Shown: positions 33,968 through 42,526 of the stretch, piece by piece
Numbering within the stretch: position 1 is the stretch's first letter
Layout of the letters: every line of letters begins with the position of its first letter
DNA from: Streptomyces niveus
GTDB taxonomy: Bacteria > Actinomycetota > Actinomycetes > Streptomycetales > Streptomycetaceae
DNA: 64,000 bases
Assembly: GCF_002009175.1 (NCBI RefSeq)
Contig: NZ_CP018047.1
Span: forward strand, 4,526,001-4,590,000
Direction of reading: 5' to 3'
Position numbers and translations under genes: made by a program
The notes under the pieces: model-generated
Databases searched by the model: none
What the model was told of the DNA's origin: nothing
What the model saw: the letters and a program-made list of their open reading frames with translations, nothing else

Positions 33968-36900
33968 GTGGCGGGCGAGTCCCCCGACAAGTCGGAGCAG
34001 CGGAAGTCGTCGGGGGAGGCGACTCACGAACCGGACCCGAGGTTCGCGGTCTTCCGAGAGTCGGCCGCCGACGGTTCCCCCGAGGCTCCTGTCGACCACT
34101 CGACGGCCGTATTCACGGTCCGGGGGGCTGGGGAGGCCTCAGAGGCTCCTGGGGCCGCTGAGGCGCCTGTGGCGGCTGTGAAGGACCCTTCGACAGGATC
34201 GGCGGAGCCGCCGAAGCCGTCGGAACCCGAACTGGAATCCCGGACCGAACCGAAGTCCGAGCCGGAGTCTGAGTCTGAGCCCGAGTCAGAAGCGCCCTCA
34301 CGGGACGTTGCGGCGGCGAAGCCGGCGGCCGAGTTCCAGGGCGGCTCGGGAGTGACCGCCACGCCACTGTCGGAGTTGCGTCCCGCCGCCGGGCCCGAGA
34401 ACGGCCGGACCGCCTCCGGCGCGGAAGGGGATGCGGAGCCGACTGCGCCCGGCAAGCAGGTGAGCGACGAGGCTGCCCCCGACACGGAGACGGGACCTGT
34501 CGGCCCCGAGACCGCGTCAGACTCGGAGCCGGGAGCCGTCTCCGGGCGGAGTGCTGGTGGTGCGCCCGCCAGGCCGGCGGGTTCCGAGGGCGAGTCCGCC
34601 AGCAGGCCGGACGCCGCGCCCGGATCGGCGGCTGGGGCGAAGCCCGACAGCGCGACTGCCGCCTCGGCAGGCGGGTCCGGCTCTGGCCGCCCGGCGGACG
34701 TTGCTCCAGCGGAGCCGGGAGCCAACTCCGGGGGGAAGCGTGACGGCGTGCCCTCCGGGTCCGTGGACGAGTCCGAGGGTGGGTCGGGAACTGCCTCCAC
34801 GGCGTCGGCTGCGTCTAGCCGGTCGGTGAGCGACGAGGCTGCCTCCGATGTGGAGCCGAGGCCTGTCGGCTCCGGCTCTGCCCACCCGGCGGCGGATGCC
34901 GCCCCGGCGAAGCCGGAGGCCGCGCCTGCCCGGCCGGTGGGCGACCAGGCCGCATCAGACTCGGAGCCGGAAGCCGTCTCCGGGCGGAGTGCCGATGGTG
35001 CGCCCGCCGGGTCGGCGGGTTCCGAGGGCGGGTCCTCCAGCAGGCCGGACGCCGCGTCCGGATCGGCGGCTGGGGCGAAGCCCGACTCCGCGACTGCCGC
35101 CTCGGCAGGCGGGTCCGGCTCTGGCCGCCCGGCGGACGTTGCTCCGGCGGAGCCGGGAGCCGACTCCGGGCGGAGGGGTGACGGCGCGCCCGCCGGGTCG
35201 GCGGGTGATTCCGAGGTCGCTCCCGCCGCGTCCGGGGCGAAGCCCGGCGTCGCCGCATCGGCGAGGACCGGGGGCGGGTCGGGAGTGAACTTCAGGCGGC
35301 CGGCCGGTACCGCGCCCGGCGGCCAGACCGACACGGAGTCGTCCGCGTCGCGATCCGACGCCGCGCCCGCTCGGCCGGCGGGCGGCCAGGCCTCCCCGGC
35401 GGAGCCGGAAGGCGCCTCCGGGCAGAAGCCCGCCGCTGCGGCCGCCCGGCCGTCCGGCGGACAAGGCGCCGACGCAGCCGCAGGCGTTACCTCCGCGAAG
35501 TCGCAAACCGCGCCCGAGGCCACCCCCGCCCCCGCCACCGCGCCGGAGGCTGTCGACCGGCAGACCGCCGTGTTCAAGGCGCTCAAGCGGCCCGGGGTCG
35601 ATCAGCCCACCGCCATGTTGAAGCTGCCGCCGCAGCCCCCCGCGCCCGCGTCGGAGTTGCCCGCCGAGCGGACCAGCAAATTCGTGCCCCTCCGGTCGGA
35701 GCAGGCCGCGCAACCCGCCGTCGGCGTCGCCGAGGCCGAGCGGACCCGGCAGCAGCCCATGCCGCCGCTGCCGCCGCTCGATCTGCTCGCCGAGCTGACC
35801 AACAAGCCCGCGCCGCCCGAGACCCCGACCCGTACGGTCGTCAGGCGGGTCAAGATCTGGACGCCGCTGCTCGTACTCGTACTGATCATCTTCGCGGTCG
35901 TACAGGCCGTGCGCCCGCTCCCCGCGCCCTCGTTGAACCTGACGGCGAAGTCCACGTACACCTTCGAGGGCGACAAGCCCTCGCTGCCCTGGCCCGGCGA
36001 GGGCCAGGGCTTCATGGCGGCGACCGGGCTCGGCACCGTCGACTCGTTCGGTGAGCAGAAGGCCGTGCCGATCGGCAGCGTCGCCAAGGCGATGACCGCC
36101 TACGTCGTCCTCAAGGACAAGCCGCTGGCCAAGGGCGCCGACGGCCCGTCCATCACGGTCGACGCCAAGGCCGAGGAGGACGGCGGGCTCGACGCGCAGG
36201 GTGAGTCCACGCTCAACACCGTCAAGGAGGGCGACAAGCTCACCCAGCACGACGCGCTGGCCGCCCTCATGATCCCGTCCGCGAACAACATCGCGCGCCT
36301 CCTGGCCCGTTGGAACGCGGACGGCTCCGAGGAGGCGTTCGTCAAGAAGATGAACGACACCGCCGAAGAGCTGGGCATGAAGAACACCACGTACACCGAC
36401 CCGTCCGGGCTCGACGCGACGACGGTCAGCTCCGCCGAGGACCAGGTGAAGCTCGGCCAGAAGCTGGTCGAGATCGAGGCGCTGATGGACATCACCAAGC
36501 TGCCCGAGTGGGAGGACCCGTCGGGCAAGATCTGGCGGAACTACAACACCCTCGTCCCGTACGACGGCGCGCTCGGCATCAAGACCGGCTCGACCACCAA
36601 GGCGGGCGGCAATCTCCTCTTCGCCGCGCACAAGACCGTCGGAGACACCGACCAGTTGATCGTCGGCGCCGTCCTCGGCCAGCACAAGGCGCCGATCATC
36701 GACACCGTCAACGCGGTGAGCAAGGACGTCATGCTCGCGACGCAGGACGAGTTGGAGGGCGCGACGATCGTGAAGAAGGGTCAGGTCGTCGGCGAGTTCG
36801 ACAACGGCATGGGGACGACGGCGCCGGTCGTCGCCACCGAGGACGTGAAGGCCGTGGGCTGGTCGGGCCTCACCGTCAAGCTCGAACTGTCCGACGAGGG

Positions 36901-37048
36901 CAAGGACCTGCCGCAGTCGGCCGCCGCCGGGACCCACGTCGGTCTGCTCACCGTGGGTGAGGGCAAGAGCCGGGTGGAGGTGGCCGTCGCGCTCCAGGGC
37001 GACCTGGCCGAGCCCACGTTCGGCGACAAGCTGACCCGGGTCGGCTGA
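33968..37048 (+). CDS. D-alanyl-D-alanine carboxypeptidase with long low-complexity N-terminal region
   Basis: This is 1026 residues, more than twice the usual 400. GTG 33968 follows GAGGAGGC. Residues 1-625 are a cytoplasmic Ala/Gly/Pro/Ser/Glu-rich region with a long internal duplication. One membrane helix spans about 631-650. The penicillin-binding transferase domain follows outside: S704VAK707, the SAN motif at 771-773, and K872TG874, so the catalytic set is complete. It trims pentapeptides of peptidoglycan. S. coelicolor has a similar enzyme (recalled as SCO4439). Short motifs such as DHSTAVFTV and DRQTAVFKAL in the cytoplasmic part look like FHA- or kinase-type phospho-sites, by inference. 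Confidence 0.93.
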   Translation: MAGESPDKSEQRKSSGEATHEPDPRFAVFRESAADGSPEAPVDHSTAVFTVRGAGEASEAPGAAEAPVAAVKDPSTGSAEPPKPSEPELESRTEPKSEPESESEPESEAPSRDVAAAKPAAEFQGGSGVTATPLSELRPAAGPENGRTASGAEGDAEPTAPGKQVSDEAAPDTETGPVGPETASDSEPGAVSGRSAGGAPARPAGSEGESASRPDAAPGSAAGAKPDSATAASAGGSGSGRPADVAPAEPGANSGGKRDGVPSGSVDESEGGSGTASTASAASSRSVSDEAASDVEPRPVGSGSAHPAADAAPAKPEAAPARPVGDQAASDSEPEAVSGRSADGAPAGSAGSEGGSSSRPDAASGSAAGAKPDSATAASAGGSGSGRPADVAPAEPGADSGRRGDGAPAGSAGDSEVAPAASGAKPGVAASARTGGGSGVNFRRPAGTAPGGQTDTESSASRSDAAPARPAGGQASPAEPEGASGQKPAAAAARPSGGQGADAAAGVTSAKSQTAPEATPAPATAPEAVDRQTAVFKALKRPGVDQPTAMLKLPPQPPAPASELPAERTSKFVPLRSEQAAQPAVGVAEAERTRQQPMPPLPPLDLLAELTNKPAPPETPTRTVVRRVKIWTPLLVLVLIIFAVVQAVRPLPAPSLNLTAKSTYTFEGDKPSLPWPGEGQGFMAATGLGTVDSFGEQKAVPIGSVAKAMTAYVVLKDKPLAKGADGPSITVDAKAEEDGGLDAQGESTLNTVKEGDKLTQHDALAALMIPSANNIARLLARWNADGSEEAFVKKMNDTAEELGMKNTTYTDPSGLDATTVSSAEDQVKLGQKLVEIEALMDITKLPEWEDPSGKIWRNYNTLVPYDGALGIKTGSTTKAGGNLLFAAHKTVGDTDQLIVGAVLGQHKAPIIDTVNAVSKDVMLATQDELEGATIVKKGQVVGEFDNGMGTTAPVVATEDVKAVGWSGLTVKLELSDEGKDLPQSAAAGTHVGLLTVGEGKSRVEVAVALQGDLAEPTFGDKLTRVG
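34517..35186 (+). repeat. Long in-frame duplication inside the carboxypeptidase gene
   Basis: A segment of about 230 bases at 34517-34748 recurs at 34955-35186, a 438-base (146-codon) period, with only scattered differences. Both copies encode a GRSA.GAPA...GSAAGAKPDS sort of low-complexity stretch. Confidence 0.85.
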
Positions 37049-37067
37049 GCGGGCCGCCCGACGGCAC

Positions 37068-37095
37068 GGGAGGGCGCCGGAATCGGCGTCCTCCC
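37068..37095 (+). terminator. Terminator-like hairpin after the carboxypeptidase gene
   Basis: A 12-bp stem (37068-37079 with 37084-37095, one G-U pair) has loop GAAT, about 20 bases after the stop. Confidence 0.8.
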
Positions 37096-37116
37096 CGACC
37101 TCGGCCGCGTGCTAGC

Positions 37117-37148
37117 GTCCGAGATCAGTCCGAGATCCGTCCGAGATC
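37117..37148 (+). promoter_or_regulatory. Three exact 10-mers at 11-bp spacing
   Basis: GTCCGAGATC occurs at 37117-37126, 37128-37137 and 37139-37148, one helical turn apart, 132 bases before the start of the downstream membrane-protein gene. The periodicity suggests a regulator that binds as an oligomer on one DNA face. The regulator is unknown. Confidence 0.6.
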
Positions 37149-37280
37149 CCACCGAGGTCAGGGCAGCCGGGCAACTCAGGACGCGGGGACGGCGTCCTTA
37201 CTTCCTCCAGGGCCGGCACGGACCTCGGGAGGACCGGCACACCGGGCCGACGGGGAGACGGGGAGACGGGGAGAGTCGCA

Positions 37281-39086
37281 GTGACCACCGCTGAGCCGAA
37301 GCGCGCCGACGGCAGCATTACCGAGCCCCCCGAAACGCAGGGGAAGGCGGCCGGGACCTCCGAGCCCGCCAAGGACCTGCGCAGCCGCGTGCTGCGCCAC
37401 CCGGTCCTGCTGACCGGCACGGTCGCCGGGATCGTGCACCTGGTCTGGTTCTTCTTCATCGCGAACAGCGGCGGCGACATCGCCGCGCAGGACGCCTGGG
37501 CCGAGTTCGTCGGCCGCCACCCGGACTCCGCGTACAACCTCGCCTGGTACGGCGGGATGCACCCCGTCTCGTACAGCGTCGTCTCGCCGTATCTGATGTC
37601 GCTGCTCGGCGTCCGGACGACGATGATGATCGTCGGTACCGTCTCGGCGGCCCTGACCTCGCTGATCCTCTACCGCGTCAAGGCCGTCCGCAATCCGCTG
37701 GCGTGCTCCTTCGCCGGGGTCTTCGCCTTCCTCTGCAACGCGCTCTCCGGCCGCGTGACCTTCGGCCTCGGCACGATGTTCGCGCTCGGCGCCGTCGCCG
37801 CCGTCTTCTGCTGGCCGCACCGCTGGCGCTACAAGCGCTGGGCCAAGGCCGTGGTCGCCGCGCCGCTCGCCGGGCTCGCGACCGCGTCCAGTCCCGTGGC
37901 GGGGCTGTTCCTCGGGGTGGTCGCCGCCGCGCTCTTCCTCAACAAGCGGCGTCCGGGGGCGTACGCGGTCGGGCTCGCCCCGGTCGCCGTCGTCGCGCTC
38001 TCCGCCTGGCTGTTCCCCTTCTCCGGCACCCAGCCGATGTCGCTCGGGACGGCGTCGCTGCCCTTCATCTTCGCTGTCGTCGCCTTCTTCCTCGTGCCCC
38101 GCGACTGGCACACGGTCCGCACCGCCGCCGCCGTCTACGGCATCGGGGTCCTGCTGACCTGGGGGATCGACTCGCAGATCGGCTCCAACGTGTCGCGGCT
38201 CGCGATGATCGTCGGCGGTGTGGTGCTGCTCGCCGCGCTGCCGTACACGGTGCCGCGCTCACGCAAGTGGTACGCGCTGGTACTCGCCTTCGTCGCGTTC
38301 AACTTCTGGATCGGTTTCAAGGGCGTCGACGACATCATCCGCACCGCCCCCACCGCCTCCTGGACCCGTGAACTGGCGCCGCTGGTCAACGAGTTGCAGG
38401 AGGTCGGCGCCGAGCGCGGCCGGGTGGAGGTCGTCCCGGCCAGCAGCCACCGCGAGGCGTCGGCGCTCGCGCCGTACGTCAATCTGGCCCGCGGCTGGAA
38501 CCGGCAGGCCGACATGGAGCGCAACCCGCTCTTCTACGACGACAGCCTCACCGACGACAGCTACCGCGCCTGGCTCGACCGCTGGGCCGTCGCCTACGTG
38601 GTGCTGCCCAAGGGCAGGCCGGACAACGGCGCGGGCCTGGAGGCGGAGCTGGTGGAGCGCGGTCTGCCCTATCTGAACCACCTGTGGGGCGACGCCAACT
38701 GGCAGCTCTACGAGGTCCAGGACCCGATGCCGCTGGCCGACCCGCCCGCCGTCGTGCGGCGGGCGTCGGCCGACGAGCTGACGATAGAGGTGAAGACCGC
38801 CGGGAAGGTGCTGATCCGCATCCCGTACTCGCGCTGGCTCGCCGTCGTCGACGAGAAGGGCGAGAGCCTGGACCGCCCGGAGGAGACCGCCGCGTCCAAG
38901 GCGGACGAGGACGGTCCGAAGAAGTTCACCAACCCCAACGGCTGTGTGTTCCGGGCGGAGAAGAACACCGACGGCGACGAGTGGACGGAGCTGCTGGCCC
39001 CGCGCCCGGGGACGTACCGCATCGCGGCCCCGTACCAACTGCGCCCGGGCACGCCCTGCCCGGAGGAACTGCGCGACGAGCGCTGA
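37281..39086 (+). CDS. Large membrane protein, GT-C-like topology
   Basis: This is 601 residues. It has a polar N-terminus (1-45), then about 10-11 membrane helices (about 46-355, beginning HPVLLTGTVAGIVHLVWFFFIA, split) and a soluble 240-residue C-domain with beta-rich character. After helix 1 the loop holds GGDIAAQDAWAEFV and NLAWYGGMHPVSYSV, acidic and aromatic as in membrane glycosyltransferases of the GT-C type. The C-domain includes PNGCVFRAEK. I do not recognise a named family. GTG 37281 follows a 9-base tandem GACGGGGAGA-like run that supplies the ribosome site. Hairpin at 39144 ends the transcript. Confidence 0.75.
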   Translation: MTTAEPKRADGSITEPPETQGKAAGTSEPAKDLRSRVLRHPVLLTGTVAGIVHLVWFFFIANSGGDIAAQDAWAEFVGRHPDSAYNLAWYGGMHPVSYSVVSPYLMSLLGVRTTMMIVGTVSAALTSLILYRVKAVRNPLACSFAGVFAFLCNALSGRVTFGLGTMFALGAVAAVFCWPHRWRYKRWAKAVVAAPLAGLATASSPVAGLFLGVVAAALFLNKRRPGAYAVGLAPVAVVALSAWLFPFSGTQPMSLGTASLPFIFAVVAFFLVPRDWHTVRTAAAVYGIGVLLTWGIDSQIGSNVSRLAMIVGGVVLLAALPYTVPRSRKWYALVLAFVAFNFWIGFKGVDDIIRTAPTASWTRELAPLVNELQEVGAERGRVEVVPASSHREASALAPYVNLARGWNRQADMERNPLFYDDSLTDDSYRAWLDRWAVAYVVLPKGRPDNGAGLEAELVERGLPYLNHLWGDANWQLYEVQDPMPLADPPAVVRRASADELTIEVKTAGKVLIRIPYSRWLAVVDEKGESLDRPEETAASKADEDGPKKFTNPNGCVFRAEKNTDGDEWTELLAPRPGTYRIAAPYQLRPGTPCPEELRDER

Positions 39087-39143
39087 CGAGGGCTTACGGG
39101 ATCTGACGTGAGCTGAGGAGAGCTGAGGAGAGCTGACGACGCC

Positions 39144-39177
39144 CGAGGGCCGCCCGCACCTGGCCGGGCGGCCCTCG
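39144..39177. terminator. Bidirectional terminator hairpin
   Basis: CGAGGGCCGCCCG (39144-39156) pairs perfectly over 13 bp with 39165-39177 and is followed by TTT. It lies between the convergent stops at 39086 and 39206. A 10-bp tandem AGCTGAGGAG (39111-39130 and a part copy) precedes it. Confidence 0.88.
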
Positions 39178-39205
39178 TTTCCCGCTCAGTACCGCTCGGC
39201 CCCGC

Positions 39206-40291
39206 TCAGAGCCGCTTCGCGCTGCGCAGCGTCTTCGCGTAGTAGCCGTTGCCGTCCAGCCGTGACGTACCGCCCTTGTCACCGATCGTCGGACCGTTGA
39301 CCTCCTCGCGGCTGGAGACGAAGATCTGGTGCCCGTCGGTGTCCACGCCCATGTACATGCCGACGTGGTCCAGCCGCTCCTTGGTCCGCGCGTCGAGCTT
39401 GAAGAAGACCAGGTCGCCCGGCTGGAGGACGCTGATCGACTTCGGCCGCTCGTACGGCGGCGAGCCGCCCGACAGCTTGATGACGTCCGTGCCGGCCTTC
39501 GAGCGGGCCATCCCGTTCGCGGTACGCGGCAGACCGTCACCGCTCTTGTCGTCGGCCATCAGCGGGAACCGGCCCCGGTAGCCGAAGACCGTCCTGATGA
39601 AGCCCGAGCAGTCGATGGACCGGTAGCGCATCTGCTCCGGCTGGATGGTGGTGCCGTCGCGGAACGTGTACGGGATGCCCAGGTAGTCGTAGAAGTCGGA
39701 CTGTTCGAGCCGGTAGTCCGCGCCCTCGCTGCCCTCGGGGTTGATCGGGCCGAAGTCGGCGTCACCCGCGTACGGGGTGCCCTCGCCGTCCTCCTTGACC
39801 GGGGCGCCCTCGACGTACTGGAAGGAGTACGCGAAGAGGTCGTCCTCCTCGCTGCCGAAGAACTCCTCGAACCAGTCCTTGAACCACTTCTCCTTCTGCC
39901 CGTCCTTGATCCACGGCTCGGGCATCAGCCGCACCCAGTTCTCCGTCACCACCCGCGACTTGGTGCTCGTCGGCTCGGAGAACGTACGGCTCGGCCCGGT
40001 CAGGGTCGCGGTCCGCGCCCCGTCGGTGAAGGTGGCCAGCACGGCCCCGCTCCCGGAGCGCAGTACGGAGCGGGCGGGGTTCTTCAGCCGCTCCCACTTT
40101 TTCTCGCCGGACTCCGCGTCCCCCGCGGATGTCAGGTCCGGGGTGTCCGTGATCGCCTGCACGGCGGGCGCCTTCGCCTGCTCGTCCTTGCGGAGTTCGA
40201 CGGTGAGGTACGCGCTGCCGGCGAGCAGTGCGATGACGGTCGCCGCGTGCAGGACACGGCGGCCACCACGTTTTTTGGACTTGGCACTCAT
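39206..40291 (-). CDS. Membrane-anchored NlpC/P60 hydrolase, possibly of poly-gamma-glutamate
   Basis: This is 361 residues. One N-terminal membrane anchor (about 13-31, VLHAATVIALLAGSAYLTV) is followed by about 180 residues of a domain with a WVRLMPEPWIKDG motif and many acidic residues. The NlpC/P60 domain has catalytic Cys in SIDCSGFIRTVFGYRGRFP (split), LQPGDLVFFK and histidine in DHVGMYMG. Such enzymes cut gamma-D-glutamyl bonds in peptidoglycan, and PgdS of Bacillus cuts poly-gamma-glutamate. It lies 58 bases behind pgsC on the same strand, so PGA release or remodelling is a good inference. Confidence 0.88.
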   Translation of the reverse strand: MSAKSKKRGGRRVLHAATVIALLAGSAYLTVELRKDEQAKAPAVQAITDTPDLTSAGDAESGEKKWERLKNPARSVLRSGSGAVLATFTDGARTATLTGPSRTFSEPTSTKSRVVTENWVRLMPEPWIKDGQKEKWFKDWFEEFFGSEEDDLFAYSFQYVEGAPVKEDGEGTPYAGDADFGPINPEGSEGADYRLEQSDFYDYLGIPYTFRDGTTIQPEQMRYRSIDCSGFIRTVFGYRGRFPLMADDKSGDGLPRTANGMARSKAGTDVIKLSGGSPPYERPKSISVLQPGDLVFFKLDARTKERLDHVGMYMGVDTDGHQIFVSSREEVNGPTIGDKGGTSRLDGNGYYAKTLRSAKRL

Positions 40292-40349
40292 GAGAGGTCA
40301 GCTCCGTCAGGTCCAGGTATCTCGGTCACGTGGGCGGTCCGACGGCCGC

Positions 40350-40832
40350 TCATGTGGTGGGCAGGGCGCCGAGCAGGATGCCGGCGGTGAGGACGACGTA
40401 CGCCATGAGCGTGACCGTGCCGGTGGCGAGTATGGTCGCCCCCTTCGGCTGGCGGACGAGCTGGTAGGCGATCAGGCCCGGCACGATGAAGCCGAGCGTC
40501 TGGTTCGCGTACAGCAGCGGGAACTCCAGCGACAGCACGAGCATCACCGTCGCCTGGAGGAGCACACCGATGAGGACGACCGCGGAGAACAGCCGCTTGC
40601 CGTAGAGGATCACGAACCGCTGGACGAGCAGCGTGGTCACGTACGTCAGCACGGTCACGCCCACGACCATGGCGGCGCGCTGAAGGTCCTCGACGAGGGT
40701 CAGCGCGAGCCAGCCGGGGGTGATCATGCCGCCGGGGGAGAGATTGGTCGTCAGGTAGCAGATCAGGGAGAACATCAGGCCCAGGCCGATACCTATGGCG
40801 GCGATCTCGGGCGTGAGAACTGCGGGGATCAA
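40350..40832 (-). CDS. pgsC: PgsC/CapC-type poly-gamma-glutamate synthesis membrane protein
   Basis: This is 160 residues with five to six membrane helices. It begins MIPAVLTPEIAAIGIGLGLM and has NLSPGGMITPGWLAL, the signature of PgsC/CapC. A second block, ETLGFIVPGL-like (here NQTLGFIVPGLIAYQLVRQ), closes the conserved part. The ATG overlaps the stop of pgsB by four bases (ATGA). With PgsB it forms the membrane synthase. No separate PgsE was found. Confidence 0.9.
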   Translation of the reverse strand: MIPAVLTPEIAAIGIGLGLMFSLICYLTTNLSPGGMITPGWLALTLVEDLQRAAMVVGVTVLTYVTTLLVQRFVILYGKRLFSAVVLIGVLLQATVMLVLSLEFPLLYANQTLGFIVPGLIAYQLVRQPKGATILATGTVTLMAYVVLTAGILLGALPTT

Positions 40833-42520
40833 CGGGGTTCTCCAGGACTCTGCGGGGGGTGCGGGGTGCGGCCGTACCGGGGCTGCTGGTCGGGGTCGGG
40901 CTCGGGCGGGGGTGGGGGCGCGGACTCGTCCGCGGCGTCGGTCGGCATCCGCACGGGCTCGAAGGGGCCGCGGGGCCGGGCGGGCTGCTGGTGCTGATAG
41001 CGCTGCTCGTACGCCTCGGAGTACGGCTGGTACGGGTCGATGTGCGGCGAGTAGCGGTGGAGCGTCAGCGTCTCCTCGTGGCGCGGGTGCGCGGGGGGCG
41101 GCGGGTTCGGGGACGCCTGCGCGGGCGGCGGGGCGGTCAGCCGGGCCACCAGTTCGGTGGCCGGCTCGATCGCCCGCCGGGGGGCCTGGTCCGGTACGAC
41201 CACCGGGAGCGCCGCCGTCTCCGCCGGGTCACCGGCCGGGTCGGGCACCGCGACCGCCGTCGAAGTGGAAGCCGAAGTGGAAGCCGAAGCGGAAGCGGGT
41301 ACGGCGGCCGGGCCCGCGGCCTGCTCCGGGTCCGGCATCTCGTCCGCCGGCAGCTCGGCCAGCTGCTCCAGCAGCAGCTCGCCCTGGCCGTGGATGTTGC
41401 CGATCGCGACCAGCGAGGAGTCCGGCCCGAGCCGCGACAGCAGCTCCCGCATGAACTCCTCGGGATCGCGCTTGTCACCGCCCAGGTCCACCGCACGCGA
41501 GCGCCACTCCGCCGGGATCGCGTCGATCGCGCTCTTGGCCGGGTGGCCGATGACGAAGACCTGGTCCGGCTGGAGGTCGGGGACGATCTCGCCCATCTGG
41601 CCGTTGCGCTCGACGCGGTCGGGACGGCAGTTGATGACCACGTTCAGCGGGCGGTGGATCGCGCCCAGGTCGAGGAGCTGGTTGATGTTCATCAGCGTCG
41701 ACTCGGGGTCGTTCGCCGCGAAGACGTTCGCGAACCGCAGCCGCTTGCCGTCCGGCGTGACGTACCGCTCGACCGACAGGACTCCGGGGTCCGGCGGGGC
41801 GTCGTACATGCCCTGGAGCGCCGTCTCGCGCTCCACGCCCAGGAGCTCGGCGACCTTCAGCGCGATGGACACGTTCTCCTTGAAGGTGAACCAGCTGAAG
41901 CCGCGCAGTTCCTCGTCGCTGACCGTCTCCGGGTCGGCGTAGATCAGCTGGCAGTTCCGCGCGTCCGCCTCCTCCTGGAGGATGTCGAAACGATCCTTCT
42001 CCGCAGTGACGCAGATGCCGTCCTCCGGCATCGAGCGCGACAGCGAGCGCGCCACGTCGTCCAGCGTCGGCCCCATCTCGGCCAGATGGTCCTCACGGAC
42101 GTTGCACAGCACGCCGATCGTGGAGCGGATCAGCTTGGACTGGTTGATCTCCTGGAGCGCCGGCATGACGGCCATGCACTCGATGACCAGCGCGTCGGGG
42201 TTGTACGACGCCGCGCGCCGTACGATCCCGATCTGCTCTACCACGTTGGCGATGCCGAACTTCCGGTAGACCGGCTCCTCGGTGGCGTCCGGGTGGATGA
42301 AGCGGGCGGCCGTGCCGGTGGTCTTCGCGACGGTGATCAGATCGCCGCCGCGCAGCGCGCCCGCGCAGAGCCGGGTGATGGAGGACTTGCCGCGGATGCC
42401 GTTGACGAGCACGCGGGTGGGGATGCGGTTCAGGTTGGTGAAGTGGCGGCGCTGCTCGACGACGCCCGCGACCAGCAGGAACGCGCAGCACACCATCAGT
42501 ACGGTGTAGAGGAAGAGCAC
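40829..42520 (-). CDS. pgsB: PgsB/CapB poly-gamma-glutamate synthase, Mur-ligase fold
   Basis: This is 563 residues. A single N-terminal helix (about 2-20) anchors it. The P-loop is NGIRGKSSITRL (about 40-51), followed by ECMAVMPALQEINQSKLI and NVREDHLAEMGPT, the Mur-ligase-like ATP-dependent amide ligase motifs of PgsB. About residues 1-395 make up the normal PgsB. The remaining 165 residues are an added Pro/Ala/His/Tyr-rich tail (PYQPYSEAYEQRYQHQQ) unlike Bacillus PgsB. It starts six bases after the upstream sensor gene, so one operon. Reaction: ATP-driven chain growth of glutamate. Confidence 0.93.
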   Translation of the reverse strand: MLFLYTVLMVCCAFLLVAGVVEQRRHFTNLNRIPTRVLVNGIRGKSSITRLCAGALRGGDLITVAKTTGTAARFIHPDATEEPVYRKFGIANVVEQIGIVRRAASYNPDALVIECMAVMPALQEINQSKLIRSTIGVLCNVREDHLAEMGPTLDDVARSLSRSMPEDGICVTAEKDRFDILQEEADARNCQLIYADPETVSDEELRGFSWFTFKENVSIALKVAELLGVERETALQGMYDAPPDPGVLSVERYVTPDGKRLRFANVFAANDPESTLMNINQLLDLGAIHRPLNVVINCRPDRVERNGQMGEIVPDLQPDQVFVIGHPAKSAIDAIPAEWRSRAVDLGGDKRDPEEFMRELLSRLGPDSSLVAIGNIHGQGELLLEQLAELPADEMPDPEQAAGPAAVPASASASTSASTSTAVAVPDPAGDPAETAALPVVVPDQAPRRAIEPATELVARLTAPPPAQASPNPPPPAHPRHEETLTLHRYSPHIDPYQPYSEAYEQRYQHQQPARPRGPFEPVRMPTDAADESAPPPPPEPDPDQQPRYGRTPHPPQSPGEPR

Positions 42521-42526
42521 GGGCGG

